Source: Chitinophagaceae bacterium UBA4411 (GTDB lineage: Bacteria > Bacteroidota > Bacteroidia > Chitinophagales > Chitinophagaceae). From it: a DNA stretch of 64,000 nt. Below the pieces are notes generated by a model. It did no database searches. It worked only from the letters and a program-made list of their open reading frames with translations, and had not been told where the DNA came from. The DNA is taken from assembly GCA_002400415.1 (NCBI GenBank), contig DGQP01000008.1, positions 1 through 64,000 on the forward strand, written 5' to 3'. How positions within the stretch are numbered: the stretch's first letter is position 1; the number at the start of each line of letters is the position of its first letter. Positions 41,839-50,959 of this stretch are shown here, in pieces. The position numbers and the translations under genes are program-made.

Positions 41839-43083
41839 TTAAGTATGGTGTATCAGACTTTCTTTTATAAAAGGGTGATTCTTTGCCAGCAGCGGGGCTT
41901 TGCTTAAAGCCCTTCCTACTGCAAACATGATCAGGCCAACAAAACCCAGCGCCACACCAAAATCATACAGGATCATCGGCACATGTGTAACACCCTTCTC
42001 ATCTGTCATCGGGCTGGGGAATACCATCTGGTAGAAATCCAGCCAGTGACCAAAAATGATCAGCAATGCCATGAAAGTAATTGTTCCATAGTTTCTTTTA
42101 GCACCTCTTGTCATCAGTATTAATAAAGGAGCAAGGAAATTGATCAGGAACATGAGCCAGAAAATGCCACTGTAGGCACCTTCCGCCCTGGGTTTGAAAT
42201 AAACAGTTTCTTCGGGAATGTTCGCATACCAGATCAGCATGAACTGGGAGAACCAGAGATAGGTCCAGAATACAGAGAAAGCGAACATAAATTTACCAAT
42301 ATCATGGAGGTGCTCATTGGTGGCATATTCCAGGTATCCATTGTTCTTCAGGAATACCACGAATAAAGCGATCAGTGCCATACCGGCCACAAATGTACTG
42401 GCGAATGTGTACCAGCTGTACATGGTGGAATACCAGTGCGCATCAATACTCATCAGCCATAACCAGGGCAGTGAAGACATCACCGTCAGTGCAAACACCA
42501 CGATATAACCGGCAGCCCATACTGTATTCTTCCAGATGTATTTTCTTCTTTCCTCCACCGTTTTCAGGGGCTCATTATCCAGGCTGCGGGATAATTGTCT
42601 CATTTTCCAGCCCAATACTGACCATAAAACAACTGTCAATACTGTTGCAACCGCAAAAAAACCTTTATTTAAAAATCCTTCTTTATGTAATAAGGTAGGG
42701 TCATGTTTTACATGCTCAGTATCACTCCAGTGATAAATGGCATGCTGACCGCCAAAAGTAATCGCCAGTAAGATAGCAGCGCAGATAACACCTACAACAG
42801 GCACCACCGCAGATATTGCTTCAGGCACCCGGCGGAAAGCCATCTGCCAGCCGCCCCATGCCAGTGTGGTGGCACAGATAAAAAACATACTTGCATTAAC
42901 CACCAGTAAGAAATAAACGCTGTTTTGCAGCAAAGATGCCCAGAAACGGGCCTGGTGATGTGCATCATCCTTTGATCCACTTGTTACATACAAACCAACG
43001 ATGGCAAGAATTCCCACAACCATCAGAGAGATTGCTATCGTATTGTATCGCTTTGGTACTACAAAATTTTCCCGGATAGACAT
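41839..43083 (-). CDS. actF: Alternative complex III subunit ActF (quinol:cytochrome c oxidoreductase)
   Basis: 414 aa with about ten membrane helices. Related to NrfD-like ActC, it forms part of the membrane core that binds quinol. Family features: YNTIAISLMVVGILAIVGLYV, ARFWASLLQNSVYFLLVVNASMFFICATTLAWGGWQMAFRRVPEAISAVVPVVGVICAAILL, and SIDAHWYSTMYSWYTFASTFVAGMALIALFVV near the middle with the HWYSTMYSWYT block. The C-terminal region GHWLDFYQMVFPSPM is typical. It ends the act block and is followed 59 bp later by ctaC. Confidence 0.9.
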   Translation of the reverse strand: MSIRENFVVPKRYNTIAISLMVVGILAIVGLYVTSGSKDDAHHQARFWASLLQNSVYFLLVVNASMFFICATTLAWGGWQMAFRRVPEAISAVVPVVGVICAAILLAITFGGQHAIYHWSDTEHVKHDPTLLHKEGFLNKGFFAVATVLTVVLWSVLGWKMRQLSRSLDNEPLKTVEERRKYIWKNTVWAAGYIVVFALTVMSSLPWLWLMSIDAHWYSTMYSWYTFASTFVAGMALIALFVVFLKNNGYLEYATNEHLHDIGKFMFAFSVFWTYLWFSQFMLIWYANIPEETVYFKPRAEGAYSGIFWLMFLINFLAPLLILMTRGAKRNYGTITFMALLIIFGHWLDFYQMVFPSPMTDEKGVTHVPMILYDFGVALGFVGLIMFAVGRALSKAPLLAKNHPFIKESLIHHT

Positions 43084-43120
43084 CAGTTTACATTTATAGT
43101 TTCGTCAAAAACAGTATCAG

Positions 43121-43759
43121 TTATTTTCCAGTCGTTGTTGCTTTTGCACTGTCAGCAACGGCAGCAGCCGGAGCAGCAGTTGTTTTTCCCTGCCCTTGCT
43201 TCATTTTTACATAAGCTATCACCATCCAGCGTTGTTTGGTATTCAGTTGTGAGGCATAGCTTCCCATGGTGTTCTTACCATAGGTCACTGAATGGAACAT
43301 TGTTCCTTCCGCCATATTCGCCACCACCGGGTCAGTCAGCAGGTTTCTTGGTGCATTAGGGAAGGGGCCATCGCCGCCTTTCCACAAAGGACCATTACCA
43401 TCCAGTTTTGTACCGTGGCAGATACCGCAATTCACCAGGTATAAGCGTTCTGCTTCTTTCATATCCACAACAGCTGGATCAAGCGGGTTTTTAACATTTG
43501 CAGACATAACATATCCTGCCGAATCATTTTTATACGGGTACGCCGCCATATCACCCCGGGCTATTGTTCCCTCCACAGGCCTTGCATTATAAAAAACACC
43601 GGCCTTATCCAGCGCTTCGGTTGAAGCGTAGGTTTCATAAGCACGGCTGTAGGACATGTCCGGCATATAAGCCCGTCCTTCCTCGCGGCGGACATTACTG
43701 CAACTTACTGCGGCCACCACCATCGCTGCACATCCTGTTATGATCAAGATTTTTTTCAT
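43121..43759 (-). CDS. actE: Alternative complex III subunit ActE (monoheme cytochrome c lipoprotein)
   Basis: 212 aa from the ATG at 43759 (an adjacent GTG adds one residue). Signal peptide with lipobox (KKILIITGCAAMVVAAVSC) predicts a lipid anchor. One heme-attachment motif, CGICH in YLVNCGICHGTKLDGNGPLWKG, with a distal Met likely in AEGTMFHSVTYGKNTMGSYASQL. It accepts electrons from the FeS/heme subunits and passes them on, probably to CuA of ctaC. The C-terminus is Ala/Thr/Lys-rich. It lies between actD and actF. Confidence 0.92.
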   Translation of the reverse strand: MKKILIITGCAAMVVAAVSCSNVRREEGRAYMPDMSYSRAYETYASTEALDKAGVFYNARPVEGTIARGDMAAYPYKNDSAGYVMSANVKNPLDPAVVDMKEAERLYLVNCGICHGTKLDGNGPLWKGGDGPFPNAPRNLLTDPVVANMAEGTMFHSVTYGKNTMGSYASQLNTKQRWMVIAYVKMKQGQGKTTAAPAAAVADSAKATTTGK

Positions 43760-43775
43760 CACTGTTTATTAATAA

Positions 43776-44366
43776 TTAATGAACTGCTTCTGCTTTTTTC
43801 TCGAAACGTTTTGTGTCTTTGTCATAGCGACCCAGCCACCAGCCGGTTTCCTTATAATCAACTTTTACTTCTTTAGCGCCGATACTTTCTAAAAATCCGA
43901 TCACTTCAGCTTCGTTGGTTTTATCCGTGCACTCCAGCGCCATTACAAACGTATCATCTGTTGAACGGGGATTGAAGTGGTCTTTTTTTACAAAAGGCGC
44001 CAGCTGGCAGAGGTAGCAGAATGTAAGTACCATTCCTACAGCGGCAAACAATACCGTCAGCTCAAACGTGATTGGTATCCATGCCGGCAAAGAGAAAAAC
44101 GGCTTACCCCCAAAGTTCAGCTGCCAGTCAACCGTCAGTGCCCAGGTGATGAAACTTACTGCCGTGGTTGTACCGGTAATACCATAAATGAAACCCGCCG
44201 TATGCAGGCTGGTATCACGAAGGCCCATCGCATGATCCAAACCATGGATCGGGAACGGCGTGAATACATCATGGATCTTATACCCGGCCCGGCGTACTTT
44301 TTTCACTGCAGGAAAAAGTACTGCCTCATCATCAAAATTGCCAACTACAAATTTTTTAACTGCCAT
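43776..44366 (-). CDS. actD: Alternative complex III subunit ActD (DUF3341)
   Basis: 196 aa. A cytoplasmic N-terminal part with VVGNFDDEAVLFPAVKKVRRAGYKIHDVFTPFPIHGLDHAMGLRDTSLHTAGFIYG, then two membrane helices (GITGTTTAVSFITWALTV; PITFELTVLFAAVGMVLTFCYL) and a C-terminal soluble domain (DDTFVMALECTDKTNEAEVIGFLESIGAKEVKVDYKE). This is the DUF3341 pattern. It carries no cofactor and links the membrane core to the peripheral arm. A 25-bp repeat shared with the actC leader lies 4 bp upstream of its start codon. Confidence 0.92.
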   Translation of the reverse strand: MAVKKFVVGNFDDEAVLFPAVKKVRRAGYKIHDVFTPFPIHGLDHAMGLRDTSLHTAGFIYGITGTTTAVSFITWALTVDWQLNFGGKPFFSLPAWIPITFELTVLFAAVGMVLTFCYLCQLAPFVKKDHFNPRSTDDTFVMALECTDKTNEAEVIGFLESIGAKEVKVDYKETGWWLGRYDKDTKRFEKKAEAVH

Positions 44367-44369
44367 TAT

Positions 44370-44394
44370 TTTAGCTTTTAGCCTTTAGCTGCGA
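44370..44394. repeat. 25-bp repeat in the actD leader
   Basis: TTTAGCTTTTAGCC followed by TTTAGCTGCGA; an identical copy lies at 45941-45965 in front of actC. On the transcribed (minus) strand it ends a few bases before the actD ATG. The remaining gap to 44480 has a TCCGCC/GGCGGA hairpin and more AGCT-containing repeats (CAAGCTCGCAGCTCAAAGCTC). Confidence 0.65.
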
Positions 44395-44480
44395 TCCGCC
44401 CGGTCGGCGGACCGTAACTCAAAACATTTTATTTAACCTCTACAAGCTCGCAGCTCAAAGCTCACGACTCATAGCTTCTC

Positions 44481-45935
44481 TTATGCTCCGTGATCGTGTC
44501 CGTGTTTACCGCCAAACTCCTCCGTGGTTTCTTCTTCCACTTCATCCATTTTCTCCTTATAATTCTCACCACTTCTTTTCAGGATATGCTTGATCTCTGC
44601 CAGTGCAATAACCGGGAAGAACTTAGAGAACAGGAAATAACAGGTAAAGAACAAACCAAATGTTCCCATATAGAAACCAACTTCCCAGATAGTAGGTGTA
44701 TAATATGTACTCCATGCTGATGGCAGGTAGTCCCGGTATACAGAAGTAACGATGATCACAAAACGTTCAAACCACATACCGATATTCACGAGGATGGACA
44801 TAAAGAAAGTAACCAGCAGGTTCCTTCTCATTTTCCGGAACCAGAAGATCTGTGGTGACAATACGTTACATCCCATCATCAGCCAGTAGCTCCAGCCATA
44901 AGGGCTGCTCAGGCTCAAACGGTTTTCTTTGAAAGCAAACCACTCGTAATCAACATGTGAATACCAGGCCATGAACAATTCGGTGAGGTAAGCGATACCA
45001 ACGATAGAACCCGTCAGTACAATTACTTTATTCATCACTTCAATATGTTCAATAGTGATATAATCTTCCAGAGCCAGCACTTTTCTTGTTACCAGCAACA
45101 GTGTTTGCACCATCGCAAAACCGGAGAAGATCGCACCTGCCACAAAGTAGGGCGGAAAGATCGTGGTATGCCAGCCGGGAACTACAGAAGTGGCGAAGTC
45201 GAAGGATACGATCGTGTGCACTGATAATACAAGCGGCGTACTCAAACCCGCCAATACCAGCGATAAGGCTTCATGACGCTGCCAGTGTTTGGTGGAACCC
45301 GTCCATCCAAAAGCAGCCACACCATAAAAAGCTTTTCTCCATTTTTCTTTGGCGCGGTCACGCAGGGTGGCCAGGTCAGGAAGCAAACCAGAATACCAGA
45401 ATAAAAGAGAAACGGTAAAGTATGTTGAAATCGCAAATACGTCCCAGAGCAGGGGTGAGTTAAAGTTTACCCACAAAGGACCTCTTGTATTGGCGTAAGG
45501 AAGAACAAAGAATGCATTCCACACACGACCCATGTGCCAGATGGGGAACTGACCTGCACACATTACCGCAAAGATGGTCATCGCTTCCGCCGCACGGTTC
45601 ACACCCGTTCTCCATCCCTGGCGGAACAATAATAAAATCGCAGAGATCAGGGTTCCGGCGTGACCGATACCCACCCACCATACGAAGTTGGTAATATCCC
45701 AACCCCATCCTATCGTCTTATTCAGGTTCCACTGACCGGTACCATACATTACTTCCATGGTAACGGATACTATACCGAAGATCAGCAGAGCAACAGAGAT
45801 TAAAAATCCCATCCACCAGAGCCTGGAGGGTTTTGCTTCAACCGGGCGGCAAATATCTTCTGTTACCTGGTGATAATCTTTGCTACCATCTACCAGCGGT
45901 GGTCTTACCTGTGATTCGTATCTGAGTAATGCCAT
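44481..45935 (-). CDS. actC: Alternative complex III subunit ActC (NrfD-like, quinol-binding)
   Basis: 484 aa with about ten membrane helices. NrfD/polysulfide-reductase-type membrane protein: WWMGFLISVALLIFGIVSVTMEVMYGTGQWNLNKTIGWGWDITNFVWWVGIGHAGTLISAILLLFRQGWR at the N-terminus, VLSVHTIVSFDFATSVVPGWHTTIFPPYFVAGAIFSGFAMVQTLLLV in the middle, and MWFERFVIIVTSVYRDYLPSAWSTYYTPTIWEVGFYMGTFGLFFTCYFLFSKF. These blocks (GHAGTLISA, PGWHTTIFPPYFVAGA) are diagnostic for ActC. It binds quinol and may form the proton route. The C-terminal tail is acidic with HGHDHG. Confidence 0.94.
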   Translation of the reverse strand: MALLRYESQVRPPLVDGSKDYHQVTEDICRPVEAKPSRLWWMGFLISVALLIFGIVSVTMEVMYGTGQWNLNKTIGWGWDITNFVWWVGIGHAGTLISAILLLFRQGWRTGVNRAAEAMTIFAVMCAGQFPIWHMGRVWNAFFVLPYANTRGPLWVNFNSPLLWDVFAISTYFTVSLLFWYSGLLPDLATLRDRAKEKWRKAFYGVAAFGWTGSTKHWQRHEALSLVLAGLSTPLVLSVHTIVSFDFATSVVPGWHTTIFPPYFVAGAIFSGFAMVQTLLLVTRKVLALEDYITIEHIEVMNKVIVLTGSIVGIAYLTELFMAWYSHVDYEWFAFKENRLSLSSPYGWSYWLMMGCNVLSPQIFWFRKMRRNLLVTFFMSILVNIGMWFERFVIIVTSVYRDYLPSAWSTYYTPTIWEVGFYMGTFGLFFTCYFLFSKFFPVIALAEIKHILKRSGENYKEKMDEVEEETTEEFGGKHGHDHGA

Positions 45936-45940
45936 ATTAA

Positions 45941-45965
45941 TTTAGCTTTTAGCCTTTAGCTGCGA
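45941..45965. repeat. 25-bp repeat in the actC leader
   Basis: Identical to 44370-44394, here continuing as GCTGCGAGCTTTTA, so it is built of AGCT-centred units. It sits 5 bp upstream of the actC start codon on the transcribed strand. Confidence 0.65.
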
Positions 45966-46031
45966 GCTGCGAGCTTTTATTATTTAGTCAACTTTCAGTT
46001 CTGGTTCTTTCAATAGTCAGCCTTCTTTCTC

Positions 46032-49000
46032 TTAATGATGTGCAGGCTCTTCTTTTTTGCCTTCACCGGCTGGGATAACAGCATCATGCGTTGCCGCAGC
46101 TGCGTGTTCTCCATGCCCGCCCCAGTTTTTGGTTTCTTCTTCGTCTGTATTTCTAACCTTGGTCAGGTAGCTTACATTCGGCAAAACGTGTAACTGCTCC
46201 AGTACATAGAAACTGCGCTGTGTATTGGCTGCTCTCACTTTACTGATCTGGCTGTCTTTATCATGTACGTTGCCGAATACGATTGCATCAGCAGAACAGG
46301 CTGTTTGACAAGCCGTTTTTGCTTCGCCATCTTTCAGCGGACGATTATCTTTTTTCGCATCGAGTTTTGCAGCCTGTAATTTCTGTACGCAGAAAGAGCA
46401 TTTTTCCATTACACCACGGCTGCGAACCGTTACATCAGGATTCAACACCATTCTGGTCAGGTCATCATTCATCTGGAATACAACAGGATCCAGTTTACCC
46501 ACCAGTTGCTGATCCTGGTTATTGGCAAAGCTGTCCGCACCGGTATAATCAGACCAGTTGAACCGGCGTACTTTGAACGGACAGTTATTTGCACAATACC
46601 TGGTTCCGATGCAGCGGTTATATGCCATCTGGTTAATGCCTTCCATGCTATGGTTGGTGGCTGCAACAGGACAAACATTCTCACAAGGAGCGTTATCGCA
46701 GTGCTGGCACATCATCGGCTGGAATACCACACCTTTCAGGTCATCCGGGTTTTCACCAGATACAAAATAACGGTCAATACGCAGCCAGTGCATATCATGG
46801 TAGCGGAGTACTTCACTCTTACCTACCACAGGAACGTTGTTCTCTGCATGGCAGGCCACCACGCAGGCACCGCAACCATAGCAGGCGTTCATGTCCACAT
46901 TCATACCCCATTTCAGGCCCGGCTGGTCATGCACACCATACAGTGTTGCTTCTTTGCGGAAGTCACCCGAACTTCTCGCATATTTTTCTTCCAGGTCTTT
47001 ACGGAAATCAGCCACTACATTCGGGTTCTTTTTAAAAGCACCCAGCGTTGTTTCTCTTACCACTTCCACACGATCCTCGTAACTGTTGTGTATCTGCGTT
47101 TGTGCAATTTTTTGTTTGCGGCCGGCGCTGGCAATAGTTACTGCATTGTTATAGTTAACATTGTTGCCATCAAATGAAGTGAACTGGTACACATTCTGAC
47201 CGGCGCCAAAAGCTGTTTTACCCAGTTCCTCGTTTCTTCCATACCCAACTGCTACTGCAATGGTATTTGCATTCATACCCGGAATAACCAGGATGGGCAA
47301 TTCCACATCGCCTTTCCCGGCAACACTGATCTTAATAACCGGTTTTTGCGGGTAATATTCGTAATCATTATCCAGCTTAATACCCAGTTCATTCGCTTTT
47401 GCCAGGGAAATCATTGCATAGTTATCCCAGGTGGCTTTTGAAATGGTATCTGGTAATTCTTGTAACCAGGGGTTGGTGGCACCCGTGCCTGTACCGATAG
47501 AAACTTTCTGGTACAGCACGATCTCATCGCCGCTTATTTTTTTAGCAGCAGTGATAGCGGCGCTGGCAGCAGCTACGGCGGCACTGCTGTAGGAACCCGC
47601 AACAGCAGCCGGGGGAACGGCTTCCATCACACCATCCTGCAGGGCTTTATCAAATGCATCAAGGCTGCCGAGTTTGGCGGTCCAGTAATTTTTAAAATAA
47701 ACAGCGTAGTCTGTATTGTTACCGGCCCATTTTAACAACGAGGTTTGATAAGGGCGGGTTTTGAATAAAGGATAAATAGTAGGCTGCATAAAACTGGTAT
47801 AACCAGTTTTTGCTTCTGCATCACCCCAGCTTTCTAAGTAATGATGTGTTGGGATGGTATAAGTGCAAAGCTTCGTGGTCTCATCCATTCTTTCATTGAA
47901 AGAAATGGATGTTTTTACTTTTTTCAAAGCAGCAGTGAATTTAGCTGCATCGTGATAAGTATAAGCAGGATTAGCACCATAGATCATCAATGTACCCACT
48001 TGCCCTGCTTCCATCTGGGTTACCAGGTCTGTCAGATCTTTATCAATACCCTTGCGGTAATTTACCGGGGTACTCCAATCTATTGTTTTACCGTAAGCAC
48101 CGGTTGCATTGTTGATCGCATTCACAATGATCTGAACATTGGCATCGTTGCTGCCTGCCACCACCAATGCTTCACCTGCATGTGCTTTCAGATCGGCTGC
48201 CACTTTAGCAATACCGGCTTTCAATGTTGCATTATCAATGGCAGGCGCTGTAACAGCACCATCTAATGCAGCCAATAAAGCAAGCGCTACAGCACCTGTT
48301 TCAGAAGGTTTATGTGTGAATCTTTCATCAGCATTGGCACCCGTTGTACTTAAATAACCTTCAAACTGGTAATGCTTGCTCATGGAAGGGTTCTTCTCAT
48401 CAATCCTGCGGCCGGCGGAATATCCTTTGGCAAATTCAACCGGGCTGAGCCAGGTTCCGAGGAAATCAGCACCCAGGCTCACGATCACTTTCGCCGCATC
48501 AAAATGATAAGTTGGTATTTTTCTGCCAAACCCGCTGGCTTCATTGGCCAGCAGCATACCACTGTAAGAAACTGGGTCGGCCTGCACATGTTTGCTGCCG
48601 GGATATTTGGCTAAAAATTCAGTAATGATCTGTAAAGTGGAAGGAGAGTTAACGGTGCTGGTCAGCAGCACGATGTTTCCACCGGCAGCCAGTCCTTCTC
48701 CAATAGTTTTATCAACAAACTCGTACGTGGTTTCTTCAAATTTATCACCCACTTTGCGCTGGGGAAAACGAAGCCGGTGCGTATCATACAGGTCCAGTAC
48801 GGAAGCCTGTGCACGGGCAGTGGTGCCTGCTTTGGTAAATGCCAGCTCATTCCCTTCTATCTTGATCGGGCGGCCATCTCTCACCTTAGCCACTACCGGG
48901 ATCACATCACCATCCTGCACATAGGTAGTAGCATAGTATTTTGCCACACCCGGAACGATATTCTCCGGCCGGTTGGCAAAGGGAATAGCTTTCTTTACGG

Positions 49001-49211
49001 GTATCTTACAACTGGCGGCTAAGGTGGCAGCCGCAGTACTGAATCCCAGATACTTTAAGAAATCCCTGCGGGGAGCTTTGGCATCAATTAATCCTTTGTC
49101 GTCAAAACCTTCAAAAGGAAGTTCTTCTTTGAACTCATCCTGTTGTTGCTTCTGAAAGTTCTCCTGGTCATTCACCTCTCCGAAACTCTGCCAGTACTTT
49201 TTTTGGCTCAT
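46032..49211 (-). CDS. actB: Alternative complex III subunit ActB (molybdopterin-like domain fused to FeS domain)
   Basis: 1059 aa. A twin-arginine signal (PRRDFLKYLGFSTAAATLAASC, about residues 48-69) sends the folded protein to the periplasm. The N-terminal two thirds form a molybdopterin-oxidoreductase-like domain that in this family holds no Mo cofactor. The C-terminal third is a four-cluster ferredoxin domain: CYGCGACVVACHAENNVPVV, CQHCDNAPCENVCPVAATNHS, CIGTRYCANNCPFKVRRFNW and CSFCVQKL...CQTACSADAIVFG. It moves electrons from the quinol site towards the heme subunits. Length and domain order are standard. The Lys/Glu/His-rich C-terminal end (GEHAAAATHDAVIPAGEGKKEEPAHH) is typical of this operon. 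Confidence 0.95.
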   Translation of the reverse strand: MSQKKYWQSFGEVNDQENFQKQQQDEFKEELPFEGFDDKGLIDAKAPRRDFLKYLGFSTAAATLAASCKIPVKKAIPFANRPENIVPGVAKYYATTYVQDGDVIPVVAKVRDGRPIKIEGNELAFTKAGTTARAQASVLDLYDTHRLRFPQRKVGDKFEETTYEFVDKTIGEGLAAGGNIVLLTSTVNSPSTLQIITEFLAKYPGSKHVQADPVSYSGMLLANEASGFGRKIPTYHFDAAKVIVSLGADFLGTWLSPVEFAKGYSAGRRIDEKNPSMSKHYQFEGYLSTTGANADERFTHKPSETGAVALALLAALDGAVTAPAIDNATLKAGIAKVAADLKAHAGEALVVAGSNDANVQIIVNAINNATGAYGKTIDWSTPVNYRKGIDKDLTDLVTQMEAGQVGTLMIYGANPAYTYHDAAKFTAALKKVKTSISFNERMDETTKLCTYTIPTHHYLESWGDAEAKTGYTSFMQPTIYPLFKTRPYQTSLLKWAGNNTDYAVYFKNYWTAKLGSLDAFDKALQDGVMEAVPPAAVAGSYSSAAVAAASAAITAAKKISGDEIVLYQKVSIGTGTGATNPWLQELPDTISKATWDNYAMISLAKANELGIKLDNDYEYYPQKPVIKISVAGKGDVELPILVIPGMNANTIAVAVGYGRNEELGKTAFGAGQNVYQFTSFDGNNVNYNNAVTIASAGRKQKIAQTQIHNSYEDRVEVVRETTLGAFKKNPNVVADFRKDLEEKYARSSGDFRKEATLYGVHDQPGLKWGMNVDMNACYGCGACVVACHAENNVPVVGKSEVLRYHDMHWLRIDRYFVSGENPDDLKGVVFQPMMCQHCDNAPCENVCPVAATNHSMEGINQMAYNRCIGTRYCANNCPFKVRRFNWSDYTGADSFANNQDQQLVGKLDPVVFQMNDDLTRMVLNPDVTVRSRGVMEKCSFCVQKLQAAKLDAKKDNRPLKDGEAKTACQTACSADAIVFGNVHDKDSQISKVRAANTQRSFYVLEQLHVLPNVSYLTKVRNTDEEETKNWGGHGEHAAAATHDAVIPAGEGKKEEPAHH

Positions 49212-49219
49212 ATTATTTA

Positions 49220-49245
49220 CCCCAAACCCCTAAAGGGGCTTTTAG
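49220..49245. repeat. CCCCTAAAGGGG-type intergenic repeat (left)
   Basis: CCCCAAACCCCTAAAGGGGC in the gap between actA and actB, containing the palindrome CCCCTAAAGGGG. It faces a second, inverted copy at 49365-49388. Confidence 0.6.
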
Positions 49246-49364
49246 ACCTTGAATTTTGTAATCACTTCTCTTGCTGTCAAAAACCGGAAATTCAAGTGCT
49301 GGTTAAAAAATTGTTTTTATAATCGATCTGTTCAAAACTATTTTAGTGATATTCCTCCTAAGTT

Positions 49365-49388
49365 CCCCTTTAGGGGACAGGGGTTTAA
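49365..49388. repeat. CCCCTTTAGGGG-type intergenic repeat (right)
   Basis: Inverted partner of 49220-49245: CCCCTTTAGGGGACAGGGG, running into the actA stop codon. The two could pair in the mRNA over about 120 nt, isolating the actA-actB spacer, which is otherwise featureless. Confidence 0.6.
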
Positions 49389-50665
49389 TAGTGACATTTC
49401 TGGCATTCCAGTCCGCCGATATCTTTCACGGTCACACTATCCATTTTTCCGGATTTGATATCATTATGGAATTTCTCGTAAATGCTGTAGAACTGGTTAC
49501 CGGTACTGTCGCTGTAATTAAAGTTCACTTTCGTCTGGCGGTGGCAGTTTACACACCAGCCCATGCTCAGTTCGTTCACCTGTTTCACTTCATCCATGGC
49601 AGTGATCTCACCATGGCAGCTCTGGCATTGTACTTTACCGGCGTTTACGTGCTGGGAGTGGTTGAAATAAACATGATCTGGCAGGTTGTGGATCTTAATC
49701 CACTGGATAGGTTTGGCCGCAGAAGGATCCCACTGTGCGGCATTCTTGGGATCAAAACCTGCATAAGTATATAATTTCTGGATTTCTGCTGTACCGTCTA
49801 TCTCTTTACCATCTTCGGTATATAGCTTAGGTCCTTTTTCGTAAGACTGAATAGCTTTGTGGCAGTTCATACACACATTCACCGAAGGGATAGTTGCACT
49901 CTTGCTTTCCATCGCACTGCCGTGGCAATACAAACAGTTGATCTGATTGATACCGGCATGTACTTTATGGGAATAATAAATAGGCTGCTCGGGCTGGTAA
50001 TTGGTCTGGCGGCCAAGGCCGATAGCCCCTTTGGTAACCAGGAAACCACCAACAATAAAGAACACAATGGCAGCCATAGCGATATACACTTTATTGCGGT
50101 AGAAAGGAACCGGCTCGGGGCGCAGGATACCTTCCACATCATCCGACATTTTCTTCAGGTTGCTGTTCACCTGCATCAGGATCAGGGCAATGATGGCCAG
50201 CACAAGAGAGATTACACCAAAAATGATGGCGTTTTGGTTAGAAGAATCTGTGGCAGCCGGAGTATCCCCGGGGGCTGCAACAGGCCCTTTGGCTTTTTTG
50301 GCCACTTCATCATTAATATAGGCAACCACATCATCAACATCTTTCAGTGTAATATCACCAAATGCGGTCATTAATGAACCAAACTTCGTCTTCAGACCTT
50401 GTGTATAAGCATCTCCGGCCATGTAGGCGGAAGGATTATTGACCCATTTCAGCAGCTCATTATGGTCAGCCCATTTATGTCTTTCCTCAAGTCCCATCAG
50501 GGCAGGACCAGTTCCGTCTTTAAAAACGTTGTGGCATGCGGCACACTTACTCATGAATAAGGTCTTGCCTGCTGCTGCGTCCTGGGCCGAAACACTAAAT
50601 ATGGAAACGAAGAGGGATAGAAATAGTACAGTCAGTCTCTGGCCGATTGGTTTACAAAGAATCAT
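49385..50665 (-). CDS. actA: Alternative complex III subunit ActA (multiheme cytochrome c)
   Basis: 426 aa. A signal peptide (LTVLFLSLFVSIFSVSAQ) is followed by a mono-heme class I cytochrome domain (CAACHNVFKDGTGPALMGLEERH, about residues 39-130), a membrane helix (IIFGVISLVLAIIALILMQV) and another (VYIAMAAIVFFIVGGFLV), then a multiheme domain with CLYCHGS, CMNCHKA, CQSCHGE, CVNCHRQ and the final CQKCHY. Six CxxCH motifs are visible. The fused N-terminal cytochrome domain is common in Bacteroidota. First gene of the act-cta cluster; its promoter region is at 50713. Confidence 0.94.
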   Translation of the reverse strand: MILCKPIGQRLTVLFLSLFVSIFSVSAQDAAAGKTLFMSKCAACHNVFKDGTGPALMGLEERHKWADHNELLKWVNNPSAYMAGDAYTQGLKTKFGSLMTAFGDITLKDVDDVVAYINDEVAKKAKGPVAAPGDTPAATDSSNQNAIIFGVISLVLAIIALILMQVNSNLKKMSDDVEGILRPEPVPFYRNKVYIAMAAIVFFIVGGFLVTKGAIGLGRQTNYQPEQPIYYSHKVHAGINQINCLYCHGSAMESKSATIPSVNVCMNCHKAIQSYEKGPKLYTEDGKEIDGTAEIQKLYTYAGFDPKNAAQWDPSAAKPIQWIKIHNLPDHVYFNHSQHVNAGKVQCQSCHGEITAMDEVKQVNELSMGWCVNCHRQTKVNFNYSDSTGNQFYSIYEKFHNDIKSGKMDSVTVKDIGGLECQKCHY

Positions 50666-50712
50666 AGACTCAATTAATCTGAAAAATGTGGATAAAAAGC
50701 TCTAACCAGTCG

Positions 50713-50720
50713 CAAAAATA
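50713..50720 (-). promoter_or_regulatory. Candidate promoter of the act-cta operon
   Basis: The minus strand reads TATTTTTG, matching TAnnTTTG, 47 bp upstream of the actA ATG. A possible -33 TTG lies about 22 bp further upstream. The 294-bp gap to the divergent purN-fusion gene shows no other feature. Confidence 0.5.
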
Positions 50721-50959
50721 AGTCAGGAACTTAACAAAACGACAACAGGTTTAAATTTTTTTTAACCCGCTACCAGCCTGCATTTCAGGGGATTTATAAT
50801 GGTTTTTTGACATCGGGTAATTTTGTTTGTCATGAATCGGTCAACCTTTCAATAATGTTCAACAGATGTGAAAATTGAGCCGTTTTATGGAGGTTTTTTC
50901 CTGACTTTTGCAGCGCTTAAATAGACAAACCTGTTTTTAAGCCGCCACTACTTATTATC

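Noticed and set aside
46506..47177. Plus-strand 223-aa frame opposite actB
   Set aside because: It is antisense to the ferredoxin domain of actB and has no recognisable domain; long antisense frames are expected from the codon bias there.
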